A DNA stretch of 64,000 nucleotides from Paralvinella palmiformis (lineage: Eukaryota; Annelida; Polychaeta; Terebellida; Alvinellidae), in contig JAODUP010000354.1 of assembly GCA_025642065.1 (NCBI GenBank), positions 87,501-151,500 of the forward strand, in the 5' to 3' direction. This document shows positions 1 through 9,854 of this stretch, piece by piece. The translations under genes were made by a program, and so were the position numbers. Each line of letters starts with the position of its first letter. Positions within the stretch are counted from its first letter, which is position 1. The notes beneath the pieces were generated by a model, which had not been told where the DNA came from, made no database searches, and was given only the letters and a program-made list of their open reading frames with translations.

Positions 1-909
1 TATTATCATTCGATTGGTTGTTATCGAGTGGACGCGGGGTTCACTTCATCATAACAGTAATATCGATTATAATAAACGGGATCACTCATTGATGATATAT
101 AGCTCTGAGTTACAGCAGGAAGCTACCACGAACGATGGGATGGACTGAGATATTCCTTAGGGGTTAGGTCGTTAGCGGATATGGGGGTCAATGGGTCTGT
201 CCAGTTGTATGTCGGATTAGTCCTCCCAGAAGGGTGTTTGCCGATGACAGAAGAGGATCAAAACACGCCTCGCCGCCACGTTGTCCTCGGCGTGCCGAGG
301 TGGAACGCGGGTTGAAAGACGATTATGCGAGATAATGGAGCGGTTAGGGACGATATATCGACGGCCGAATCGCGTATTCGCCGCGGGCCGGTCGCGCAAT
401 AAAAATAGATTTGTGTGGAGGAGAACAACAACCCATCGGCATAATGGCTGATGTTATCTGGATCAACTACAGGCCATAAGGTTTTATATCAGTTAAGGAG
501 CCGTCCGACCTCGTTAGACCTAAGTGTCTCTAACGTCAATGATAAACATCAGTAAATATTACACAAGAGAGGGGGGGGGGCGGTAGTATAGAATCTCTGT
601 TATGTGAATCTCTTTCTGGTTTCTGTTAAATCTGGGAGATCTGCGAGATAAACTATAAAACACAGCTCCTCCCCAGTTATCTCTTTATTCCAAGAAAATA
701 TAATTAATGGCACGTCTACTGATAATACTATTTCAATCTGCGACGAACGATATCTCACAACTAAAATATATAGTCTATAGAAACGTTTGAAAACAATATT
801 ACGGTCGATGAAAGTTTGGGTTTTTAAAGATAATTTTATATTTATTGATCACAACTTCCGTGGAGAGGGTTACTCTTAGACTTTGATTGTTTTATTGTTT
901 ATCTTCCAG
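1..909. other. Non-coding stretch, probably intron upstream of the first exon seen
   Basis: I see no convincing exon here. Short open frames on both strands lack codon character or family similarity. The stretch ends in a good acceptor, a pyrimidine-rich tract followed by CAG at 907-909, so it is best read as the intron before the exon at 910. A G-run lies near 571-580. Confidence 0.5.
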
Positions 910-1416
910 ACAGCGTACGCCAGATCGGTTATCCTGCCATCTGGCGAGAGAAACAAGACACCGTTAGAAAGGCGATCTTCCTGGTGGATCCATCTCTGGA
1001 GGTTGACGAGGTCGGGATATTAACTGGCTGGAATCTCTACACGGTGCCATCCAGACGATTCCAGCGGCTGCATCTTCAAATATGGCGGCCGAACAATAAA
1101 GTGACGGGAAGGCGACGACTTTACAAACTGGTCTCCGACATTTTATACTACAACGATGTACCGGGTCTGGGACAGATCACCCTACAGCCGGAAGATCGGA
1201 TCACGTTGGAGCCGGGAGATACAATCGGGATATACTCTACGGGAGTGAATTCCGTGCCCTGGGATTCTGTTCCGTGCAACGTCGGCAACGTACACTTCTT
1301 TAAGTACAACCCGTTTCACTTGGCGCTCAGCTCCGAATATCCCTTCGAGACGGCCGATGTTTCTTGGGATCCGTGCCGGCATTATTCAGTTAACGCCACA
1401 ATCATGTCGGAAGCTG
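910..1416 (+). CDS. Penultimate coding exon of an unrecognised secreted or membrane-anchored protein
   Basis: The exon opens after an acceptor (cttccag, 903-909) and closes at a GTAAGT donor (1417-1422). The frame has no ATG at its beginning: two bases complete an earlier codon and reading goes on from 912, so upstream exons lie outside the window or were not found. The product, about 168 residues, is rich in aromatic and beta-strand-like stretches. It has motifs such as LHLQIWRP, LEPGDTIGIY and DSVPCN, and three Cys. The pattern (a strand, 'x-QxWRP', 'GDxIGxY', 'P-x-DSVPC') resembles beta-sandwich modules I associate with uncharacterised lophotrochozoan extracellular proteins. I cannot name a Pfam family. 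It joins in phase to the exon at 1722. Function unknown; an extracellular binding module is inference. Confidence 0.8.
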
Positions 1417-1721
1417 GTAAGTTATTTGGGTTAATTGGAAAATGAAGACGGGCTGTTTTAAATAACCCTGAGATAAATTGGTTTCCAAAACAACAACAAT
1501 TAAATGTTTAGAAAATTATTTAACTTAGTAACAAAATTAAAAAGTGTAATATAATACTTTAATACAAACGCTGTAACAATTGTATATGTTACATCTGTAC
1601 TGACAGCTTACGAATACTCAACCACGTATTCAAATATATTAAAAACACCCGAACAGAAATAAAACGTATGCCGCGGATATTTTATAGCCATAGCGGCCTG
1701 AGCTGATATTATATTTTACAG

Positions 1722-1903
1722 AACTGGGAAGATTGGACGAGTTGGCGATGAATGCTGGAGCTCTGCTCTACTCACCAAAGCCGTATGGATATAACCAGTT
1801 TGAGAGAGATCTTAGGAGTTCGTCTTCCGTCATCTTGGCGTCATCCGTCTGCTGGTTAGCAGCTTCCGTGTCAAACATCTTCGTCCAAGTTTGGTTCGTG
1901 TGA
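1722..1903 (+). CDS. Terminal exon with hydrophobic C-terminal tail
   Basis: The exon begins after tttacag (1715-1721). It joins in phase with the exon ending at 1416, whose last base G plus AA makes a Glu codon, and runs to TGA at 1901-1903. It gives about 59 residues. The last 28 are Ser-rich, then hydrophobic (SSSSVILASSVCWLAAS and on to VQVWFV), and end without a charged cytoplasmic tail. That is the layout of a GPI-attachment signal (small residues, then a hydrophobic end), though a short transmembrane anchor is possible. A polyadenylation signal lies 253 bp downstream. Confidence 0.8.
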
Positions 1904-2156
1904 CGATGTTCTGGATGTCAAGTCTGGTCAAGTCTGTCTGTTGTTCTATACCATTCAATTGTTAGTGTTCTTAACGTACTTATGTCCAGTGTACTGAGTG
2001 ACCTTTGTATCGGAAGCTTTCGATTATAACATCCTAGATGTAAATTTTTATATTATTACGACTATATGTATACATAAACTGTAGATAGGTTATTATTGTC
2101 GCAATGTTCAGAGTTGTATTATGGAATTTGTTGACCTCTTTTAATGGCATATTTAA

Positions 2157-2162
2157 AATAAA
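2157..2162 (+). promoter_or_regulatory. Polyadenylation signal AATAAA
   Basis: AATAAA lies about 250 bp after the TGA at 1901-1903 and before the microsatellite, so it is the likely 3' end signal of the gene at 910-1903. Confidence 0.6.
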
Positions 2163-2192
2163 CTAAAGGTCATAAAAATGGACTCAGTTTGT

Positions 2193-2195
<3 letters not shown>

Positions 2196-2287
<92 letters not shown>

Positions 2288-2326
2288 CCATCCATCCATC
2301 TATCCACGAACCCATTCATCCATCCA

Positions 2327-2360
<34 letters not shown>
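2196..2360. repeat. Compound microsatellite (CT)n-(CTAT)n-(CATC)n-(TA)n
   Basis: An uninterrupted run of four simple repeats: CT from about 2196, TATC from about 2254, CATC with variants from about 2287, and TA from about 2327. Open frames across it ([12 protein letters not shown]) are artefacts of the repeats. Confidence 0.95.
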
Positions 2361-2364
<4 letters not shown>

Positions 2365-2546
2365 GTCCTTATTTTAGATAAAGACTAGTATCGTCTAAGT
2401 TGTATATGAGTTGTTCAAAATGATCCTATACAATGTTAACTGTCGAATATTTATTTCTCTAATTATATCAAATCGAATTAGTGACATTATTGCTTAAGAG
2501 TAAGAGTAAGTAAGAAAAACTTATTTAGATTCGATAAAAACGTGAC

Positions 2547-2945
2547 AATAACATTAGTGACAATCACTATTACATCGACATAAATAAGTGTAAACAATAA
2601 CATTAGTGACAATCACTATTACATCGACATAAATAAGTGTAAACAATAACATTAGTGACAATCACTATTACATCGACATAAATAAGTGTAAACAATAACA
2701 TTAGTGACAATCACTATTACATCGACATAAATAAGTGTAAACAATAACATTAGTGACAATCACTATTACATCGACATAAATAAGTGTAAACAATAACATT
2801 AGTGACAATCACTTAATGACATAAATAAGGTAAACAATAACATTATGCAATCACTATAATCGAATAAATAAGTGTAACAATAACATTAGTGACAATCACT
2901 ATTACATCGACATAAATAAGTGTAAACAATAACAAGTGCAATGAA
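2547..2945. repeat. 49-bp minisatellite, about 8 units
   Basis: Units start with AATAACATTAGTGACAATCA at 2547, 2596, 2645, 2694 and 2743, exactly 49 bp apart and essentially identical. Units 6 and 7 (from 2792) show scattered small deletions, unit 8 is again intact, and a partial unit follows. Each unit holds an inverted repeat AGTGA-caa-TCACT. The array sits just beyond the 3' end of the reverse-transcriptase remnant at 3000-4105 (-). Confidence 0.95.
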
Positions 2946-2999
2946 CATTACATATGATATGATTTTATACAAATAAAATATTTATGATAAAATATTTCA

Positions 3000-4130
3000 C
3001 CTATTAATAATATTACATTGTAGGCATGATCCACATTTACAGGATGGTACCCAATCATGAAGAAGGGTCTTAAAACTACTAAAGCTTCGGGCATTTCGTA
3101 TTATATTTGGCAACTTATTCCAATAAAATGGTGCAGAATAGGTAAAATAATTCTTACCATACTTGACGGTTTTATATTGTGGGATACATATATTATTATC
3201 AGATCTTAAATTAATTTGTACATTTTTTGTTTAATCAGAGCATTTAGATCCTGCTTTCTGACAAAGTTTGGATGTATGAGTATCAAAATTTTATTCACTA
3301 TCTAAGTTTAACCCCAGAATCTTGACATTATTCTGTGGAACAATATCATGTTTTCCTATCTTAAATCTATCTAAATTTTCATTTTTGCCAAAAACAATAC
3401 ATTGAAACTTATCAGGATTAACCATCATATTATTACTCTCAAACCATGTGATCACATTGTTTACATTGCGTACTACTTTATCCTTGACGGACTCATAATC
3501 ATAGCCAGAACAGACAAATGTGTTGTCATCAGCGTAATTGTATACATCAACGTCATCTTCTAATATAAATAACATATCATTAGTAAACACATTATAAGAC
3601 TCAGGACCCATAAGGGATCCCTGAGCAGCACCTTTGTAAACATTTTCCCATTCACTTTTAACACTACCCAATTTTACTCGTTGTTTACGATCTCGATAGT
3701 AACTGAGAAATAATTCACATGCAGATTGTGATAAGCCATATGCTCGTAGTTTAGATATAAATAGTTTATAGGGTATACAATTAAAGCACGAGAGAGATCC
3801 ATTAGGACAACACACACTACTTTACCTGTTTCTATTGATTTCTTTATATTTTCAACCAGACGTAAGAGAACAGTTTCACAACTATGTCGTTGTCTAAACC
3901 CAGATATATAGGGGCTAAAAACTTTTTCAAAATATACCGACACCTGATTTACAATTTCTTTTTCAAAAATCTTTGACATACTGGGTAGAATTCTGACTGG
4001 TCTATAGTTTGAAACATCTAGATTGTTTCCCTTCTTGTGAATAGGACAGATTTCCGCATATTTTAGAAAACTTGGGAATGTACATGTTGTTAGTGACATA
4101 TTCAATAAACAACATATTTGATTACATTAT
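3000..4130 (-). mobile_element. Non-LTR retrotransposon remnant, reverse transcriptase, frameshifted
   Basis: Two overlapping frames on the minus strand together give the reverse transcriptase core of a Jockey/CR1-like LINE. The upstream frame (4105 down to about 3790) has the fingers motifs, including NYRPVRILPSMSKIFEK, SGFRQRHSCE and VLMDLSRA, where DLSKAFD is usual. The downstream frame (about 3790 to 3291) has AAQGSLMGP, normally GxPQGSxLGP, then the catalytic YADD, then KFQCIVFG and the thumb. A frameshift near 3790 separates 'DLSRA' from 'DCIPYKLFISKL'. Endonuclease and ORF1 are missing, so this is a dead, 5'-truncated copy. A tail without long frames goes on to about 3000. Confidence 0.85.
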
Positions 4131-4922
4131 ATAGTTGATCCCATTTTTAATAATTTAGCAGGCAATGTATCATAGTGGCTCTCTTCTTAATTCTGTGACC
4201 AAATTTCTTTGATTTCTGTATTGTTGCCAGTGCTTGCACAAGACATGCACACAAACAGACACGCGCGTGGTTGAGTGCGTGCGTTTATACGATTGTCCAG
4301 TATAAAACTATTTCGTCTAATAAATTATATATATCGGTGATTATTTAGTTTGGGAGATTCAGCTCCTGGATATTCAGTATATTTAGTGTTGAACTAAAAG
4401 ATTTATGGAATGAAAGACTATATTCTAGCCTTATATTATCCCTAACAGAGAGTTTTGTCTATATAGTGTAACACTAACTGGTTTGGGTGTTGACATACGT
4501 ATAAGTCTTCAGTTTACGAATGTCATACTCATCCGCCAAGTGACACTGACTGCTGAATTTTGTACATTCAAATTTGTTCTTCAATCACAGTTGCCATTCA
4601 CACAAAATAGCAAAATCGTAACCGATAACCACATATACAGAATGATTTGAACTGAAAAAAATTAACAACACTGACGTATGCCTTGATTCCTTGACAGTTT
4701 CCACCATTATCTGGCAGATATATTTATCTAAAAAGCGGAACACCAATTAACTCAAGGAAACCAACACTTAAGCACAAATCAAAGGGAGGACCAGCAGTTA
4801 ACAGAAAACAGTTTCCATTTTTTAATTGGGAGGAAGCCATTGCTGGTCTATGATTGGCTAAAACCGTCAGGTTTATGTTGTATTTAATGATGTATTGAAA
4901 TGAAACGACTAAGACGTATATA

Positions 4923-5030
4923 TGTTACAGTTAATATGTATAATCAGGTAATGTGTATATTACCTGAAATATTCAGGTAATACGTTATTGCTAGCTGATA
5001 TTTAATACACATTACTTGAAAAGTTCAGGT

Positions 5031-5071
<41 letters not shown>

Positions 5072-5097
5072 CCTGATTTTACAGATTAACTGTAACA
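4923..5097. mobile_element. Short MITE with about 30-bp terminal inverted repeats
   Basis: The left end TGTTACAGTTAAT at 4923 and its inverse ATTAACTGTAACA at 5085-5097 extend inward with few mismatches through ATCAGGTAAT / ATTACCTGAT. The inside repeats the AGGTAAT / ATTACCTGA motif several times and contains a (TA)n tract at about 5037-5069. There is no coding capacity. A TSD is unclear because (CA)n follows on the right. Confidence 0.75.
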
Positions 5098-6048
5098 CAC
5101 ACACAAACACACACACAAACATATTTGTGGGTTTGTTTGGAGGAAAATAAAAATACATAGTCGGTTTAGTTTAGGGCAAAACTGAGGAAAATCTGATTTC
5201 AATATTATTGCTCAAAATACATTATGCTACCTATCCTAATCCGGTACCAGTAGCCATTCTCCAAGAAGTACACACTGCATGTCCATAAGTGTTATATTGC
5301 ACATGTGCAATCGGTGATTATTCATCATATTCAGTCAGTTATCCGACCATCTTGATACCCAGCCAGATAGGTGCCTAGCCAACTAGATATTCAGTTACTA
5401 TAGATATCCAGGCTCTCATTTGTGGCTGATGATATACTAAGCAACGTTTCCATAATTAAACAGCCAAACATCGATCTTAGTACATTATAAAGTGTATTTA
5501 ATAAAGAAAATGTCTTTATTACAATACACGTCATGAAGGTTATGTTATTTATTGGTGGATCAAATAAAGGGCGCAGCTGAAATTTACAGACAAAGAAGAT
5601 CCGCTTAAATAGATAGTCCATCAAGAGGTTCTTTGAATAACGAAAAGATAAAGATTCTATGAAAACCTGATCCCATTTCAGATATAAAAAACCTCCACCG
5701 AAATGGCGCTGTGTTTAATTAAATCCAAAAAAAGGCTAATGTTACTATGAACAGATGATCCAAAATTACATCGAAATTCAATTACACAGACTTGTAGTTG
5801 GATGGGTTTATAAATGTTATATGCGTACATGTATTCTAAAACAGGGTGTAGACTAAAATAAATTTATTGATTCGGAGTTTGACCAAACATGAAATAATAT
5901 TGAGATCATATTCAATGAACATAATCAACAGTCAACAAACAAGCAGAGAATTGTTTTTATATACTACTGATATACTAATTGTTTTTATTCTAGTATATCA
6001 CAGATCATTAGTATTTGTTACATATATACAATCCATTCATAATTTGTT

Positions 6049-6085
<37 letters not shown>

Positions 6086-6245
6086 CAATCCATTCACAAA
6101 TAAAATTTTAAATTCTCGACGATTCAGGTCATCAGTTATGCAAATGTGATATAACAATTTAAAAAGAACCCACTGATTTCAGCATATTTTTTACAGACAT
6201 TCTAGATGGTTCCCCGATAGTTGACGTAAAAGTTAATAAACTTGG
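5098..6245. other. Non-coding spacer
   Basis: No exon recognised. It contains (AC)n/(TA)n at about 6050-6086 and short spurious frames only. It lies between the MITE and the 3' end of the homeobox gene. Confidence 0.5.
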
Positions 6246-6251
6246 TTTATT
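6246..6251 (-). promoter_or_regulatory. Possible polyadenylation signal AATAAA just after the homeobox stop
   Basis: On the minus strand AATAAA starts two bases after the TGA at 6253-6255. It would leave almost no 3' UTR, so a signal further downstream is equally possible. Confidence 0.3.
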
Positions 6252-6252
6252 A

Positions 6253-6816
6253 TCACAATTTAGCTATTTTATCTATAACACTTGAAGGTAATAACAATAG
6301 AGGGTTAGGTATGGGGGGTACCATGAAATTAGGATACAGAGAAGGTATGATAGAAGGACTGAAGCATCCAGGTAGAAGTCGTCTCGGATCAATGGTTTCA
6401 GACACGTGATGCTCTAAATGATTACAGTAGCTTGATGTAGGACACGGTGCCAAGTTAGATAAGATACATCGAGACGGTCGAGCACGTGACCTGTGACTGT
6501 TTCCGGTTGTAGGAGGAGTCTCCCACGGTCGTGCTGGAGTAAATGTTCTGTCGGTGTCACTTCCGGGGGGTACCGCTTGCGGTGCAGGCAACCGAAAAGG
6601 CGACAGCTGTAATCGTCTGTCAGAAAACCTAACAGCTGGAGGCGTCCAGCTGGAAATGGACGCCAGATGAAGGTTTGTTGATTTATTGTCCTGTCCCGCC
6701 ATTGTTGGACACGGTAATCGTAATAACGATAGTGGTGACGTCATTAGTGATAACGGCATCAGGTGTCGGTGTCGCGTCTGACGTCGACATCTAGAACGAC
6801 GATTTTGAAACCAAAC
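6253..6816 (-). CDS. PRD-class homeobox gene, last exon (recognition helix and C-terminal region)
   Basis: The exon starts after a minus-strand acceptor ending AAAG (6820-6817) with VWFQNRRSRCRRQ, helix 3 of a homeodomain, and runs 187 residues to TGA at 6253-6255. Together with the exon at 6921-7141 it completes a 60-residue homeodomain: R5, F8, L16, F20, Y25, R31, W48, F49, Q50, N51 and R53 are all in place. The intron falls exactly between residues 46 and 47, the site typical of PRD-class homeobox genes. The rest is a Pro/Ser-rich tail with no OAR motif that I can see. The product should be a nuclear DNA-binding transcription factor. Q50 predicts TAAT-type targets with the Antp-like or PRD-like dimer preference (family knowledge). 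Confidence 0.9.
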   Translation of the reverse strand, partial: VWFQNRRSRCRRQTRHRHLMPLSLMTSPLSLLRLPCPTMAGQDNKSTNLHLASISSWTPPAVRFSDRRLQLSPFRLPAPQAVPPGSDTDRTFTPARPWETPPTTGNSHRSRARPSRCILSNLAPCPTSSYCNHLEHHVSETIDPRRLLPGCFSPSIIPSLYPNFMVPPIPNPLLLLPSSVIDKIAKL

Positions 6817-6920
6817 CTTTAAAAAGATGAAGACCATTTTAGTTTGACGCTTTTGTAGTTTATAAATCAAATTAACGAGTCAAAGATGATCCGCACAGTT
6901 TTGAAGATCCATTTACTTAC

Positions 6921-7141
6921 GTGTATTCTGGCTTCGTCCACCGATATTTCGGCACTGTAGCGCTCTCGGTCTTCGATTCCTGGATACGGATTTTCACTGA
7001 ACCATTTTTCTAAGCGTGCCATGTCACGTGATGAGAAGTGCGTGCGCACTCTTCGTCGTCTATAAAGATCAGAAACTACGAGAGAATGGTGACCCGGACT
7101 ATCCGTATCAGTCTCATAGCCACTTGATTGACAGGTATCCA
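6921..7141 (-). CDS. PRD-class homeobox gene, exon with homeodomain helices 1-2
   Basis: The exon is bounded by an acceptor (minus-strand tttctag, AG at 7143-7142) and a GTAAGT donor (6920-6915). It encodes a short acidic/Ser leader, then the basic arm RRRRVRTHF and helices 1 and 2 (MARLEKWFSENPYPGIED and on to EARIH). 'NPYP' and 'WFQNRRSR' recall fast-evolving PRD-like groups such as Mix/Siamois, but the arm and helix 2 fit no family I can name. The first two bases complete a codon from an upstream exon not found here, so the 5' end is missing. No paired domain is visible. Confidence 0.9.
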
Positions 7142-7143
7142 CT

Positions 7144-8371
7144 AGAAAGCATTTGTAAATATCAGTACACAAACCATAAATGGCTTATTTTTAACCATTT
7201 AATATGCGTATAGAAACTTTGTTACATACATGCATACATTTACTAAATGAATTTCTAGAACATTTGTTATAATGACACACACACACACACACATGTGCAC
7301 TTCCACACGGTACTTACTTTCTAATGACTGTATCTCTCTATTGTATAAAGAGTTCTATTTAAAATTCTATCAGTTAATCGATTTATATATTAAAGAATGT
7401 AGGCCACGCCATAGACACATAACGAAGCCACGCTGTAATCGGTTCTTATAAGTCAGTTCAAGATATCTGACGTCACTGATGAAGCCACACTGACACCTAC
7501 ACAGCGGTTAGCTAATCAAAATTAGCTAATATTTCTGACATCTGCTTTATCTAACTCTTATAAGCGCAACAACAACAGCAACAACATATATTGGCTATAG
7601 CCTATAATAGCATTAGATTTACAAACCTTATACAGACGATATAATAACACTCTCTTTCAGTTGAAAATATTAATTATAATAACTTTATTTCAGGTCGGGA
7701 AAAACTATCGCGGGATCTGATGCCTGTATGAAACTTAGCTAACGACTAATTGATTTGAGGCGTCATTAATATTATTCGATTGCACTTATTAGTTAGAGTG
7801 GTATACAAGGTAAGTCATATAGCTTTGATAATTGATGTTTTGACCATTCGTTCAGATGGACGTTTAACAACAGTTTTGGGGCGACTCTTTTGTGATTAGT
7901 AGATTTTGTTATAGCAATTAACCACAATAAATATATTCTCTGTACAGTATTATGTTTTTATCAACATAAACTCATTTCTTTAGTGATGCAGGTTTCGCTA
8001 TATAATCGTATATGGCGTTTATTCCTTAGTGAAAGAGATTCTGTAAGTGTGTAATTTTGACACACTTCGTTGTCTTATTGTAATGGGATCGATATTATTT
8101 ACTTAGACTGCACGAATTAAGCGTGCAATCTTAGAGCTGCTGAGCACCCACAGAAGTATCAACTCATCTTTCTAAAGAGTATAATACCTCCGCCGTGTGT
8201 TCTAAATGTGACTATAGCGCCGTGTGTAAACAACTCAAGTACTCATCCACTTCCCCAGGTCGGAGCACAAAACACCTTTAAACCACATAAAATTTTATAG
8301 ATTATATAAATCAATTATGGATGTTGAATGTCAAAGCTTGTGGACCAATGTATCGCAAGCTGCCCCTTTGT
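7144..8371. other. Intron or upstream region of the homeobox gene, no exon recognised
   Basis: AT-rich sequence with an (AC)n tract at about 7274-7293. The missing 5' exon(s) of the homeobox gene should lie here or beyond, but I could not identify one. Confidence 0.4.
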
Positions 8372-8455
8372 TGATGATGATGATTGATGTGTTACGGCCA
8401 CTTTTGTGCACAAGGTAGGCTAAATGGGCCGAGCGACCATCATTGCCCCCTTTAT
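8372..8455 (-). mobile_element. SINE-B 3' fragment
   Basis: It carries the (GAT)n tail and the body TTTTGTGCACAAGGTAGGCT followed by AAATGGGCCGAGCGACC, matching the 3' half of the full SINE at 29751-29939 in inverse orientation. The tRNA-like head is missing. Confidence 0.75.
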
Positions 8456-8833
8456 ATTATGGCTGGCTGGTACGGCATGGGATCACGACCGAGAGCCAGA
8501 TTTAGATCTGAATATTTAATCTGGACCCTTCTTTTCACTAGATCACATGAAAATCCTCAGTTTCCGAAAGAAAATTCGCTAATATTTTGACTTCCGCCTG
8601 ACAAAATAATTACAAAACCACTTAATTGTTACCAAGCCATAGAATTTATTAGGAAATATGTAATGATTAATGTCATCAAATGATTTGGAAAAATAATAAA
8701 ACATAGCCAAAGGAAATGAATTAATACTCGTTATTATTAACTTCAGCTCAGTGTTTCATTAAGTGGATTGTGAAAATTTTAAAGCAAAATCCATATTGAT
8801 ATTTATAAAGTAAATGATTTGGTTTGACATAAT

Positions 8834-8868
<35 letters not shown>

Positions 8869-9659
8869 GTTAATTTAGAGAATACAGCAATATAGCAAGC
8901 AGACTTATGGGCCTATTATCTTATATTGCGGGACTTTCGTTCACTTCAACCAGTAGCATATGTAGCTTAGTTGTGGGTTCCATTTTTTTATTTCAATTTT
9001 TTATTTATTTGGTATGTAAAATGTTTTGAGTACACAGTTAAACAGATCTTTGACAGAATCATACTAATTGTAGATGGGCAAAGATCAGAGAATCACTATG
9101 TCATGTGTTCATTATGTAATACTTTAGGACTATAAAGCTTATATATCAACAACCTTCAGCATGGAACCTAAAGTGTCTTGTATTATAATCATTACTTTAC
9201 AGTTATCTATCTCTGTAACATAGTATACTGTATATCAGTGAAAGTCACCAATAAATAGGATTAATTAATGCAAGTTTATAAACTAACAGTCCAGATTCTT
9301 TTACTAAATAACACAACTTAATTTCAGGTTTATTTTTTATCTTAGACAATTATATTTGTGTTTTAATGTTTGTTCTGTAATAATTGATCACTGCGAATAT
9401 TGGTAAATCTAACTATAGAAATACTAACCAGTTTTTCCATGTCAGCATCAAATAGTCATTTAAATTAATTAATTTATCCTAATTTGTAATTATCATCAAC
9501 CGAGGCTATATAATACAATAGTAGAGAATCTTATACAACAAAAAGGCAATATCTCCTGACAGAAGAATGTAAAATATATGTATAACAAATGACTACCGAT
9601 ACACATAAAAACACAAAATTAAACACATTAATAAAACAAAGATAATAGATTCAATATGT
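8456..9659. other. Spacer between homeobox region and hyaluronidase 3' end
   Basis: No exon seen. It contains (AC)n-(TA)n at about 8834-8868. A minus-strand AATAAA (TTTATT at 9329-9334) lies about 330 bp after the hyaluronidase stop and could be its polyadenylation signal. Confidence 0.4.
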
Positions 9660-9854
9660 TTACGAAAGGTGGTCAGGTGGTGGTGACTTCCTCTGATTTA
9701 AAAGCTTTAATACAAACGGGCCGAGAACATTATTAACATAATATCTGAGCTGATAACACGTCACCTCATCCTTTGCCAACTTATGGTTGGCCCATAATAC
9801 GACACCATTCAGTCTGGCATTAAGGGCTTTGGCTATAGTATTTTTCAGATCAAC
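9660..9854 (-). CDS. Hyaluronidase exon 5 (terminal)
   Basis: Acceptor cttgcag; encodes VDLKNTIAKAL, GVVLWANH and VTCYQLRYYVNNVLGPF, then a Pro-rich end and TAA at 9660-9662. Confidence 0.93.
   Translation of the reverse strand, partial: VDLKNTIAKALNARLNGVVLWANHKLAKDEVTCYQLRYYVNNVLGPFVLKLLNQRKSPPPDHLS

Noticed and set aside
2547..2945. CRISPR array
   Set aside because: The units are direct tandem copies with no variable spacers, in a eukaryotic context.
6817..6870. Homeobox reading starting at the Met before VWFQN
   Set aside because: That part (MIYKLQKRQTKMVFIFLK) is intron sequence before the acceptor; the joined homeodomain needs the exon at 6921-7141.
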